Positions 37,349-43,636 of a stretch of 64,000 bases of DNA are shown piece after piece. The DNA is from an uncultured Bacteroidota bacterium. Lineage in GTDB: Bacteria > Bacteroidota > Bacteroidia > Flavobacteriales > Flavobacteriaceae. Position 1 is the first letter of the stretch, and every line of letters begins with the position of its first letter. The stretch is from positions 26,071 to 90,070 of the forward strand of contig CACEKJ010000002.1 of NCBI GenBank assembly GCA_902560045.1, given 5' to 3'. The notes below the pieces were generated by a model that had not been told where the DNA came from, searched no databases, and saw only the letters and a program-made list of their open reading frames with translations. The translations under genes were made by a program, and so were the position numbers.

Positions 37349-38056
37349 ATGAGAAAAGTAAATTTATTTGAAGAGTTATTAAGTGAAAGAAATAAAGAAA
37401 TAAGTTCTGATGAGCTAAAGTCTATTGTAAAAAAAATATGGAGTAATCATGATTCTAAAAAAGATAAAATAAGGATATCATTGAATAAAAAAAATGATTA
37501 TAAAAATAATCAGCTAAAATTTGATAAAATGGAATCTAAAAATATATTCCATAAAGACACGATTAAGAAAATATGTGTTAGATACAGGCTTAGATTTCTT
37601 GATTCTAATTTATTTAAAGGAGAATATCCAAAAAATATTACTAGAATAATTACAGATTTAGAGTCTAAACACGATACAAGCCTTAGTAATTTTAAGATAA
37701 TGGCTCCATCAAAACTTTTTAAAATAAAAAGTCCGGATGACCCAATTCTATTTGTACCAATAGGAAATGACTATTTTTATCTTGTACATAAATGGGGAAA
37801 AGAATTTAATAAATTAAGAAAACTTATGGTTCTTCCATTTAAAAATATTGATAACCTAACTATATTTTCAATTTTGGTTAGCATTTTTTTTGCATTAGTA
37901 GGTAAATTGGTAATGCCAAGTTTAACATCCTCTGAAGTATTTATTCTATTCTTGTTTCTTGTTAAAGGATTTATTTTTATTTTCTTCTACATGTTCTTTT
38001 TAACCAGAAGGAATTTCAGCGAAAGTAATTGGAATAGTAAATTCGATTCATTTTAA
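37349..38056 (+). CDS. hypothetical protein with two C-terminal transmembrane helices
   Basis: 235 residues: a charged, Lys-rich N-terminus (1-75), a compact soluble region (about 75-160; LFKIKSPDDPILFVPIGNDYFYLVHKWG) and two TM helices (about 172-192 and 198-220). I do not recognise the family. It is the last chromosomal gene before the interrupted tRNA-Arg and ends 62 bp before the tRNA remnant, with a terminator for the opposite strand between. Confidence 0.6.
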   Translation: MRKVNLFEELLSERNKEISSDELKSIVKKIWSNHDSKKDKIRISLNKKNDYKNNQLKFDKMESKNIFHKDTIKKICVRYRLRFLDSNLFKGEYPKNITRIITDLESKHDTSLSNFKIMAPSKLFKIKSPDDPILFVPIGNDYFYLVHKWGKEFNKLRKLMVLPFKNIDNLTIFSILVSIFFALVGKLVMPSLTSSEVFILFLFLVKGFIFIFFYMFFLTRRNFSESNWNSKFDSF

Positions 38057-38078
38057 TACTTACTTGATTTTATATAAT

Positions 38079-38107
38079 AAAAAAAGACCCACTAATTAAA
38101 GTGAGCC
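38079..38107 (-). terminator. native terminator of the interrupted tRNA-Arg
   Basis: On the minus strand GGCTCACT pairs with AGTGGGTC (two G-U pairs) around TTAATT, followed by seven U. It is a diverged relative of the terminator at 41224-41258 and lies just after the tRNA 3' remnant. Confidence 0.8.
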
Positions 38108-38113
38108 TTAACA

Positions 38114-38160
38114 GATGTGACCTCGGAGGGATTCAAACCCCCAACCTTCTGAGCCGTAAT
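38114..38160 (-). pseudogene. 3' half of tRNA-Arg(ACG), left attachment site of element 1
   Basis: This 47-bp stretch is identical to 41262-41308 in and around the intact tRNA. It contains the tRNA from the anticodon loop to the discriminator base (38118-38160) plus four bases beyond. The upstream half of the tRNA is missing: beyond 38160 the sequence is element DNA. The 8-bp core GCCGTAAT is at 38153-38160. This is the native 3' half, next to chromosomal DNA. Confidence 0.93.
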
Positions 38161-38172
38161 TAGAAAATCTTC

Positions 38173-38239
38173 CCTGTAAGTAAAATTTTGAATAAATTAT
38201 CAGATTAAATATTAATCTATTAGTTTGTTTTTTTACAGG
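38173..38239. repeat. spaced inverted repeat inside the left end of element 1
   Basis: CCTGTAA (38173-38179) and TTACAGG (38233-38239) form a perfect 7-bp inverted repeat 53 bp apart, between the core and the arm-type repeats. It might bind an accessory protein; on its own it could be chance in AT-rich DNA. Confidence 0.35.
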
Positions 38240-38291
38240 TTAAAATAGTTAGAAGGACAAAAAAATTATTCATAAACTTTCTTAAAAAAGT

Positions 38292-38312
38292 GTGTCACCA
38301 TATGTGTCACCA
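38292..38312 (+). repeat. element 1 left arm-type repeats (2 x GTGTCACCA, 12-bp period)
   Basis: GTGTCACCA at 38292-38300 and 38304-38312, exactly 12 bp apart, in the spacer before the DGQHR gene. The same pair recurs at the other end of the element in the same orientation. Tandem short repeats beside an att core are typical arm-type integrase sites. Confidence 0.75.
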
Positions 38313-38363
38313 AAAAATAATTTTTAATTTATCAAGATATAATTAGATTTATTATATTTAATT

Positions 38364-40655
38364 ATGACTAGAGAAGATTTTTTAGAAAAAATTACAACCA
38401 CTGATAATTTAAGATCTGTCTCAAGAATAAAAAATCAAAAATACAACTTTAAGTCTGTAAGCAACTCTGAAAAAGATGAGTTAATAAATCAAGGATGGGA
38501 AATCGACAGAGAAAATGTTAACTCCGTCAGACTAAAAAAACCCAAATTACATTCGGTAATATTTGAAAATAAAGTTTGGTCAGTATTTCAAAAAATGGGA
38601 TACAGCAGATTAAATATTGACAATACATTTAAAATTCCATATTCAAATAACCAAGATATACCTCCGAGACAAATCGATGTTTTTTGTTTTGATGATGATA
38701 CAGCCATAGTAATTGAATGTAAAAGTTCCGAATCCAGAAGACCCAGACCACTTCAAACAATCATAAATGACTTTGCAAATATTCGAGATGGAATAATAAG
38801 GTATTTAAATAGCATTTTTGAAACCAGAAAAAAAGTTAAATTAATTTTAGCTACTAATAATATAGTTGTTTCTGAAAATGATGTAAATAGAATTAAAGAA
38901 AATAACATCCTGTTATTTACACAAGATGATATCAATTATTACGATCAACTGTCTTCTCATTTAGGAGAGGCTTCAAAATATCAATTATTTGGAAGAATAT
39001 TTTCAGGTCAATCTATACCTTCTTTAAAAAATAAAGTTCCTGCAATAAGAGGTAAAATGGGTGGTCATACTTATTATTCATTTTCAATTCAGCCAGAAAA
39101 ATTACTTAAACTTTCTTACATATTACATAATAATACAACCAGTGAAGAAGTAGTTGGAACTTATCAGAGAATGGTAAATAAAAAAAGAATTTCAGACATT
39201 GGTGCCTTTTTAGATTCAAATGATGGAGGTTCTGGATTTTTTCCTAATTCGATTATTGTGAATTTTGACACCAGTGGAAGAAATTTAGTTTTTGATAAAA
39301 TATCATCCGATCACGACGTTGAAGATTGTTCAGTTGGTGTTCTAAAACTTCCAGATAAATTTAGATCTGCATTTATTATTGACGGACAACATAGACTTTA
39401 TGGGTATTCAAAAAGTGAATGGAAATCAAAACATACAATTCCTGTAGTGGCATTTGAAAATCTTCCTGTTGAAAATCAAGTTGATATGTTTGTAAATATC
39501 AATCACAAACAGAAATCTGTTTCACAAAATTTATTGACAACTATTAAAGCTGAACTACATTGGAACTCGCCAATTTATAATAATGCAATTTTTGCAGTAA
39601 TGGCTAGATTATTAATGGAGTTATCTAAAGATAATTCTAGTCCGCTATATGGACGAATAAAGCTTGGGGAAAACAAAAAATCAGATTTGGTTAATATTAC
39701 GTTAGACTATATTATAAGTTACGGATTCAAAAAAACTAATTTTTTTGCTAAGATTTCCAGAAATAGATTGGTGTCTACTGGTCATTTATGGGTTGATGAT
39801 TATTCAAGAATGCTTATTAAAGCAAAAAAGTTTTTTATTCTTATTTTCAAATATATAAAAGAAAAAAGCGAACAAAACTGGGATTTGGGTAGTTCTGGAG
39901 GAGGTTTTATTTCGATGAATATCGGAATTGCTTCAGTTATTCGATTAGTTGATTCTGTAATTAAATTAGATTCTTTATCAAATAACTCACAAATACAAAC
40001 CAAATCTGCAGAGGACATATTTGATATTTGTAAACCGAAGCTAGAACATCTTTCAAATTATATTAACGGCCTAAGTATTTCAGAGATACAAAATTTCAGA
40101 AGTGCCGGTACAGGTGGTCAAGGAAGGGATAATGTTTATAGAGAATTTCAAAACTATATATATCAAAATGATCCAAATTTTAATCCTGATGGCCTACAAG
40201 AATGGATAAGAAATAATTCAGGTGAATTTAATGATTCTGGTACAGAAATGGTAAGAGACTTAGAGCTGAAAATTTTTGATACAGTAAAATCTAAAATCAT
40301 TGAAAAATATAATTTTGGGGCAGAATGGTTACGTCCTGAGGCTATACCTAGAGGTGTTTTAAGTAAAACCTATGAGATGTATAATGAACAAGGACAAAGA
40401 GAGCCACAAGAAAATTTCTTAGACCTAAGCAGCTATAAATCTATTATAGAAAAAGGTGATAACTGGGCAAGTTGTTTTAAAGAGATTTTTACAGACCCAA
40501 GGATTGTCGGAAGCGCAAATAAGGAAAGATCACTTGAATGGATGCTTAAACTAAATGAAATTAGAAGAAAAACTGCTCATCCCACCAGAGCACCAATAAC
40601 TCCTGATGAAAACGATTTCTTAATTTTCTTAAAAAGCTGGTTAATTGATGAGTGA
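38364..40655 (+). CDS. DGQHR-domain protein with PD-(D/E)XK-like and HEPN-like regions (candidate defence effector)
   Basis: 763 residues. N-terminal region (about 60-190) resembles a PD-(D/E)XK nuclease: D105 in RQIDVF, then E118 and K120 in IVIECKS. The central DGQHR domain (about 225-480) has the motif at 340-344 and the companion FVNINHKQKSVS at 376-387. The C-terminus (about 690-763) carries an RxxxxH pair (R734, H739) like HEPN RNases. DGQHR proteins include DndB/DpdB-type factors tied to DNA phosphorothioation and deazaguanine modification, but those modification genes are absent here. The stop overlaps the phosphatase start by 8 bp, so the two are coupled. The protein is predicted to be cytoplasmic. 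Being the main cargo of a tRNA-borne element suggests phage or plasmid defence; that role is inference. Confidence 0.85.
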   Translation: MTREDFLEKITTTDNLRSVSRIKNQKYNFKSVSNSEKDELINQGWEIDRENVNSVRLKKPKLHSVIFENKVWSVFQKMGYSRLNIDNTFKIPYSNNQDIPPRQIDVFCFDDDTAIVIECKSSESRRPRPLQTIINDFANIRDGIIRYLNSIFETRKKVKLILATNNIVVSENDVNRIKENNILLFTQDDINYYDQLSSHLGEASKYQLFGRIFSGQSIPSLKNKVPAIRGKMGGHTYYSFSIQPEKLLKLSYILHNNTTSEEVVGTYQRMVNKKRISDIGAFLDSNDGGSGFFPNSIIVNFDTSGRNLVFDKISSDHDVEDCSVGVLKLPDKFRSAFIIDGQHRLYGYSKSEWKSKHTIPVVAFENLPVENQVDMFVNINHKQKSVSQNLLTTIKAELHWNSPIYNNAIFAVMARLLMELSKDNSSPLYGRIKLGENKKSDLVNITLDYIISYGFKKTNFFAKISRNRLVSTGHLWVDDYSRMLIKAKKFFILIFKYIKEKSEQNWDLGSSGGGFISMNIGIASVIRLVDSVIKLDSLSNNSQIQTKSAEDIFDICKPKLEHLSNYINGLSISEIQNFRSAGTGGQGRDNVYREFQNYIYQNDPNFNPDGLQEWIRNNSGEFNDSGTEMVRDLELKIFDTVKSKIIEKYNFGAEWLRPEAIPRGVLSKTYEMYNEQGQREPQENFLDLSSYKSIIEKGDNWASCFKEIFTDPRIVGSANKERSLEWMLKLNEIRRKTAHPTRAPITPDENDFLIFLKSWLIDE

Positions 40656-41103
40656 CATTATAATATTTGATCTTGATGGAACAATTGCATTAATTGATAA
40701 AAGAAGAGAACTAAGTACTAAGAAAGATTATAAAATTGATTGGGATATTTTTTTTGATCCAAAAAATATTAAACTTGACAAACCTAATTACCCTGTAATT
40801 GAATTATTAAAGCTATTAAAATCAAAAGGATTTAAAATTTTTATTCTTAGTGGTAGATTAAATACAACAAAAGAAGCAACCTTAGAATGGTTGCACAAAA
40901 ATGATATTGAATTTGACCAAATAAAAATGAGAAAAAATACTATTAAAGGTAAATATATTTCTGATGTTGAACTAAAGGAAAAATGGATGACGGAAATTGG
41001 AAAAGAAAATATTTTTTGTGTATTTGACGATAGAAATGCTCTAGTTGAAATGTGGAGAAGAAATGGACTTACCTGCTTTCAAGTAGCAGATGGAAATTTT
41101 TAG
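40648..41103 (+). CDS. T4 Pnkp-type polynucleotide 3'-phosphatase (HAD fold)
   Basis: 151 residues from the ATG at 40648 (a TTG at 40645 adds one residue). HAD motif I is IIIFDLDGT (nucleophile D8, acid D10), motif II FILSGR, and motif IV FCVFDDRNALVEMWRRNG; the C-terminal CFQVADGNF ends as in the phosphatase domain of T4 polynucleotide kinase, whose DDR, EMWRR and QVASGDF blocks match in order. There is no kinase domain. It should remove 3'-phosphates or 2',3'-cyclic phosphates from RNA or DNA ends. It overlaps the upstream PD-(D/E)XK/DGQHR/HEPN gene by 8 bp, implying joint expression of an end-making and an end-healing enzyme. Confidence 0.88.
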   Translation: MSDIIIFDLDGTIALIDKRRELSTKKDYKIDWDIFFDPKNIKLDKPNYPVIELLKLLKSKGFKIFILSGRLNTTKEATLEWLHKNDIEFDQIKMRKNTIKGKYISDVELKEKWMTEIGKENIFCVFDDRNALVEMWRRNGLTCFQVADGNF

Positions 41104-41145
41104 AAGTTAGCTTATTTAATTATTCTTCTAAATACTTCAAGCTGT

Positions 41146-41166
41146 GTGTCACCAAATGTGTCACCA
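41146..41166 (+). repeat. element 1 right arm-type repeats (2 x GTGTCACCA, 12-bp period)
   Basis: GTGTCACCA at 41146-41154 and 41158-41166, again 12 bp apart and in the same orientation as the left pair, 134 bp from the core at 41301. Confidence 0.75.
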
Positions 41167-41215
41167 ATTAGGAAAATAAATTTGAAAATTAAAAAAACAA
41201 AAAATAGACTAATTT

Positions 41216-41224
41216 GTGTCACCA
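41216..41224 (+). repeat. third GTGTCACCA copy at the right end of element 1
   Basis: A single exact copy of the 9-mer abutting the tRNA terminator. It supports asymmetric arm organisation at this end. Confidence 0.6.
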
Positions 41225-41258
41225 AAAAAGAAAGACCCACTACAAAAAGCGAGTCTTT
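41224..41258 (-). terminator. terminator of the intact tRNA-Arg
   Basis: On the minus strand an 11-bp stem (AAAGACTCGCT with AGTGGGTCTTT, two G-U pairs) is followed by C and six U. It differs from the native copy at 38079-38107 at several bases yet keeps pairing, so it probably came in with element 1. Confidence 0.85.
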
Positions 41259-41265
41259 ACTGATG

Positions 41266-41339
41266 TGACCTCGGAGGGATTCAAACCCCCAACCTTCTGA
41301 GCCGTAATCAGATGCACTATTCAGTTATGCTACGAGGCC
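41266..41339 (-). tRNA. tRNA-Arg(ACG), intact, flanked by mobile elements on both sides
   Basis: A 74-nt cloverleaf on the minus strand: acceptor GGCCTCG pairs with CGAGGTC (one G-U), D stem GCAT/GTGC, anticodon stem TCTGA/TCAGA around TTACGGC (anticodon ACG), T stem GGGGG/CCCTC with loop TTTGAAT, discriminator A, CCA not encoded. A34 would be edited to inosine to read CGU, CGC and CGA. The 5' half is next to element 2 DNA and the 3' half next to element 1 DNA. Upstream I see no TAnnTTTG promoter, unlike the native 5' remnant at 43566. Confidence 0.95.
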
Positions 41340-41384
41340 GTTATATTCTTAAAATTGCTACTTTGTAAATCTCTTAAAAAATAC

Positions 41385-41408
41385 GTGGGTACAACGTGGG
41401 GTACAACG
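41385..41408 (+). repeat. element 2 left arm-type repeats (2 x GGGTACAACG, 12-bp period)
   Basis: GGGTACAACG at 41387-41396 and 41399-41408. The same repeat pair occurs near the other end at 43473-43494 in the same orientation. Confidence 0.75.
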
Positions 41409-41427
41409 ACTATATTTCTTAGGCTCT

Positions 41428-41437
41428 TTTACAGAGT
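41428..41437. repeat. left copy of a 10-bp inverted repeat spanning element 2
   Basis: TTTACAGAGT here is the exact reverse complement of ACTCTGTAAA at 43517-43526 near the other end. Both lie about 20 bp rightward of an arm-repeat pair. Confidence 0.5.
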
Positions 41438-41490
41438 GCAACGTGTCTGCAAATATATCTTTATTTTTTTTAAACTTAAAAGAGAATATC

Positions 41491-41516
41491 CCTATGAGTT
41501 AAAAAAAATTCATAGG
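41491..41516. promoter_or_regulatory. 7-bp inverted repeat upstream of the CoiA-like gene
   Basis: CCTATGA (41491-41497) and TCATAGG (41510-41516) pair around an A-rich 12-nt loop, ending 9 bp before the ATG at 41526. It may be an operator or a leader hairpin that controls translation. Confidence 0.4.
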
Positions 41517-41525
41517 TTTATTGTA

Positions 41526-42251
41526 ATGAAATTTGCATTACATAATGGTGAGAGAAAAGAAGCTGAAATTAACTTAAAAGGTGCTGTATGCCAAGTATGT
41601 AAGGCAGAAGTAATTGCGAAATGTGGTGATGTGAAAATTCATCATTGGGCTCACAAAAGTAAAAGAAAATGTGACCATTGGTGGGAAAATGAAACTAAAT
41701 GGCATAGAGACTGGAAAAATCAGTTTTCAAAAGATTGGCAAGAAGTTGTACATTCTTCAGAAACCGGAGAGCGACATATTGCAGATATAAAAACACCAAA
41801 GGGTTTAGTAGTAGAATTTCAGCACTCCCCTATTAAACCAGAAGAAATACTTGCAAGAAATACTTTTTATAAAAACATAATATGGATAGTCGATGGTAAA
41901 AGGAGAAAATATGATGAAAAAAAGTTTAAAGAAGTAATAGACCCTACATCAGGAGCGTGGGAGTTTTGGTATTATTCACCATTATTAAGGGATTGGTCTC
42001 GTATTCAAAAACCTGTATTTTTTGATTTTGGAGGGCCAAAATTATACGTGGTGTTTGAGGGTGAGATTAAAGATTTTGATAAAGTGGATTTTATTGAAGC
42101 TGTAAAAATGGGTGGTAATGGTAAAACATTGTTACATCTATTAAAAGAGAAAACTAAAATAGCTAAGATTAAAGATGAATACGTTAGGAATTCCATCAAA
42201 GAAAAGAAAGAAAAAAGAACATTTGCTAGTGTAAGAAAAAGAGGATATTGA
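41526..42251 (+). CDS. CoiA-like competence/nuclease-family protein
   Basis: 241 residues from the ATG at 41526. A longer frame opens at 41355 but its first 57 codons run through the arm repeats and lack domain character. Seen: a zinc-ribbon-like CQVC (22-25) with HHWAH (39-43) and C49, ETKWHRDWK (56-64), then HIADIK and VVEFQHSPI (D87, E97, Q99), the CoiA pattern of a PD-(D/E)XK-type active site with Gln in place of Lys, followed by RNTFYKNIIWIVDG. CoiA helps process incoming DNA in competence; in an element the protein may act in DNA transfer or defence. A Lys-rich tail ends the protein. No partner gene shares its strand. Confidence 0.8.
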   Translation: MKFALHNGERKEAEINLKGAVCQVCKAEVIAKCGDVKIHHWAHKSKRKCDHWWENETKWHRDWKNQFSKDWQEVVHSSETGERHIADIKTPKGLVVEFQHSPIKPEEILARNTFYKNIIWIVDGKRRKYDEKKFKEVIDPTSGAWEFWYYSPLLRDWSRIQKPVFFDFGGPKLYVVFEGEIKDFDKVDFIEAVKMGGNGKTLLHLLKEKTKIAKIKDEYVRNSIKEKKEKRTFASVRKRGY

Positions 42252-42280
42252 TGTTAAGGATTTAAATGAAGAAGATATGC

Positions 42281-43444
42281 TTATGATTTAGACGGGTTAA
42301 AGTCGAAAGGATGTTCTTTGTATTCATTAGTTCTTTTTCCGTCTTTGTATTTGACTATTTTTTTAGGTTTGCCATCGTCAAAAGTTTCAATAATCTCATA
42401 ACCATTAAAAATCTTCTTTTCTTCACCAATATATGTCAGCTCATCAATAATTGTTAGGGCTTCTTTTGGAAAAGCATATTGTTCATTATTATTTTTAACA
42501 TTGCTAAGAGTTTTTTCTATAGATTTTTTTGTTTCCCAAAATTTCTCAAATTCTTTTTCAGATTTCCCTGTAGATGCTATATACTGTTCTTTAAAATTCT
42601 CTTTTATCAATCCGTCTATTAATACTGTGTCATCTAATTTTCCTGAAAAAAGCCTTAGAGTTGATGCATATTTTTCAAACATAAATCTATTAATACAAAT
42701 CAAATTTGGCCTATAGTTACTTTCATTTTTATTTGCGGGAAGCGTTACAAACTCAATTCTTTCCCCCCTTTTTATCTTTTCCAATCTTTCCTCATTTTTT
42801 ATCTTCGCCAATCTATCCTCAATAAGTTTCTTTTTAGTGTAATATTTAATTATTTGCTCAACGTTTAAAGAAACACCTTGTTCTGAAAACCATTTTTGAT
42901 TAAATATATCATAGTTTTTATTTGACCTACCATTTATTGATTCAATTGTACCCACCTTAATTGTATTACTACCATTAATAGAGAGATAATGGTCTTTCGT
43001 TAAATACCCCGACAAACTAAAATCATCTTCATAGGCGGCGCTTATTATAATTCCGGTTGAAGATTCTTTAACAATTCTCGAAACACCATCGTCACAATCT
43101 ACTACTTTTTCTTTGTGTAATTTTGCATACTTAGGGTCAACTTTAAGACGCTCTATATGTTTTTGATGTTTTAGTTTTTCTTCTTTTTTTATTGCTTTTA
43201 TTTTTTCTCTTTTTTTATTTTCTTTTTTTTCTACCTCTCCTTCATAATAAACAAGAAATGCAATAAGAAGCAATATTGAACCTATGATATAAAATCCATT
43301 GTACATTAAGTAAGCAGTTAGAATTATAAAACCTGAAAAAATAATCAACCAATATACCAATCTCTTTTTCCTTGTTCTATATTCTTCTATTTTTTTCTTT
43401 TCTTCTTTGGTCTTCTCCCATTTCTCAATGTCCTTGTTTTTCAT
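42281..43444 (-). CDS. coiled-coil membrane protein, element 2 cargo, unknown function
   Basis: 387 residues. A Lys/Glu-rich cytoplasmic N-terminus (1-28), two adjacent TM helices (about 30-48 and 50-66), a very charged coiled-coil segment (about 68-105), a soluble region (about 110-190), a second charged helix (about 200-235) and a C-terminal domain with a possible beta-hairpin (GYEIIETFDDGKPKKIVKYKDGKRTNEY). I do not recognise the family. It converges on the CoiA-like gene (29-bp gap). The native tRNA-Arg promoter at 43616 points into this gene, which could now be transcribed from it. Confidence 0.65.
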   Translation of the reverse strand: MKNKDIEKWEKTKEEKKKIEEYRTRKKRLVYWLIIFSGFIILTAYLMYNGFYIIGSILLLIAFLVYYEGEVEKKENKKREKIKAIKKEEKLKHQKHIERLKVDPKYAKLHKEKVVDCDDGVSRIVKESSTGIIISAAYEDDFSLSGYLTKDHYLSINGSNTIKVGTIESINGRSNKNYDIFNQKWFSEQGVSLNVEQIIKYYTKKKLIEDRLAKIKNEERLEKIKRGERIEFVTLPANKNESNYRPNLICINRFMFEKYASTLRLFSGKLDDTVLIDGLIKENFKEQYIASTGKSEKEFEKFWETKKSIEKTLSNVKNNNEQYAFPKEALTIIDELTYIGEEKKIFNGYEIIETFDDGKPKKIVKYKDGKRTNEYKEHPFDFNPSKS

Positions 43445-43472
43445 ACCTACAATTTACAATTATTTTAAATGT

Positions 43473-43494
43473 GGGTACAACCAAGGGTACAACG
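43473..43494 (+). repeat. element 2 right arm-type repeats (2 x GGGTACAAC, 12-bp period)
   Basis: GGGTACAAC at 43473-43481 and 43485-43493, spaced 12 bp, 72 bp from the core at 43566. Confidence 0.75.
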
Positions 43495-43516
43495 AAAATC
43501 AGTTTATCTGATAAAT

Positions 43517-43526
43517 ACTCTGTAAA
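43517..43526. repeat. right copy of the 10-bp inverted repeat spanning element 2
   Basis: ACTCTGTAAA, reverse complement of 41428-41437. It lies 39 bp from the right core. Confidence 0.5.
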
Positions 43527-43565
43527 GTTGATATTGTAAAAAAACCACTAATCTGTAGGTTGGGT

Positions 43566-43604
43566 GCCGTAATCAGATGCACTATTCAGTTATGCTACGA
43601 GGCC
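43566..43604 (-). pseudogene. 5' half of tRNA-Arg(ACG), right attachment site of element 2
   Basis: 39 bp identical to 41301-41339: tRNA nucleotides 1-39, from the acceptor 5' strand to the end of the anticodon loop. Then the sequence turns into element DNA. It keeps the native upstream region and promoter, so it is the native 5' half, orphaned by integration. Confidence 0.93.
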
Positions 43605-43615
43605 AATTTTGAACG

Positions 43616-43623
43616 CAAAAATA
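43616..43623 (-). promoter_or_regulatory. native tRNA-Arg promoter -7 element
   Basis: Minus-strand TATTTTTG (TAnnTTTG) 11 bp before the tRNA 5' half. The same TATTTTTGC string forms the tRNA-Glu promoter at 62826. It now drives only the tRNA fragment and element 2 DNA. Confidence 0.55.
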
Positions 43624-43636
43624 AAAAAGAAAAGTA

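Larger units (their letters stand above)
38153..41308. mobile_element. element 1: integrase-less integrative element in tRNA-Arg (3148-bp unit)
   Basis: Bounded by two copies of the core GCCGTAAT (38153-38160 and 41301-41308), which lie within 47-bp direct repeats of tRNA sequence. The right end brings a replacement tRNA 3' half and terminator. Inside lie paired 12-bp-period repeats of GTGTCACCA 131 bp from the left core and 134 bp from the right core. It carries only two genes, the PD-(D/E)XK/DGQHR/HEPN protein and the Pnkp-type phosphatase, with no integrase, excisionase or replication gene. The element status is inferred from this structure. Confidence 0.85.
41301..43573. mobile_element. 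element 2: integrase-less integrative element in tRNA-Arg (2265-bp unit)
   Basis: Bounded by core copies at 41301-41308 and 43566-43573 within 39-bp direct repeats of the tRNA 5' half (41301-41339 and 43566-43604). Its left end brings a replacement tRNA 5' half. Paired GGGTACAAC repeats of 12-bp period lie 78 bp and 72 bp from the two cores. Cargo is a CoiA-like protein and a coiled-coil membrane protein; no integrase or replication gene is present. Element status is inferred from structure. Confidence 0.85.

Noticed and set aside
38118-38160. tRNA fragments at 38118 and 43566 as separate tRNA genes
   Set aside because: Each holds only half of a cloverleaf; only 41266-41339 is complete.
38292-41224. 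GTGTCACCA and GGGTACAAC repeats as a CRISPR array
   Set aside because: Units are 9-10 bp with 3-bp gaps and only two or three copies; there are no spacers of CRISPR size and no cas genes.
41355-41525. N-terminal extension of the CoiA-like frame from 41355
   Set aside because: It translates the arm repeats and a non-coding stretch, while a good ATG at 41526 opens directly on the domain.
38057-43636. Remnant of an integrase gene in the elements
   Set aside because: No frame in either element shows tyrosine recombinase (R-HxxR-Y) or serine recombinase motifs, even as fragments.
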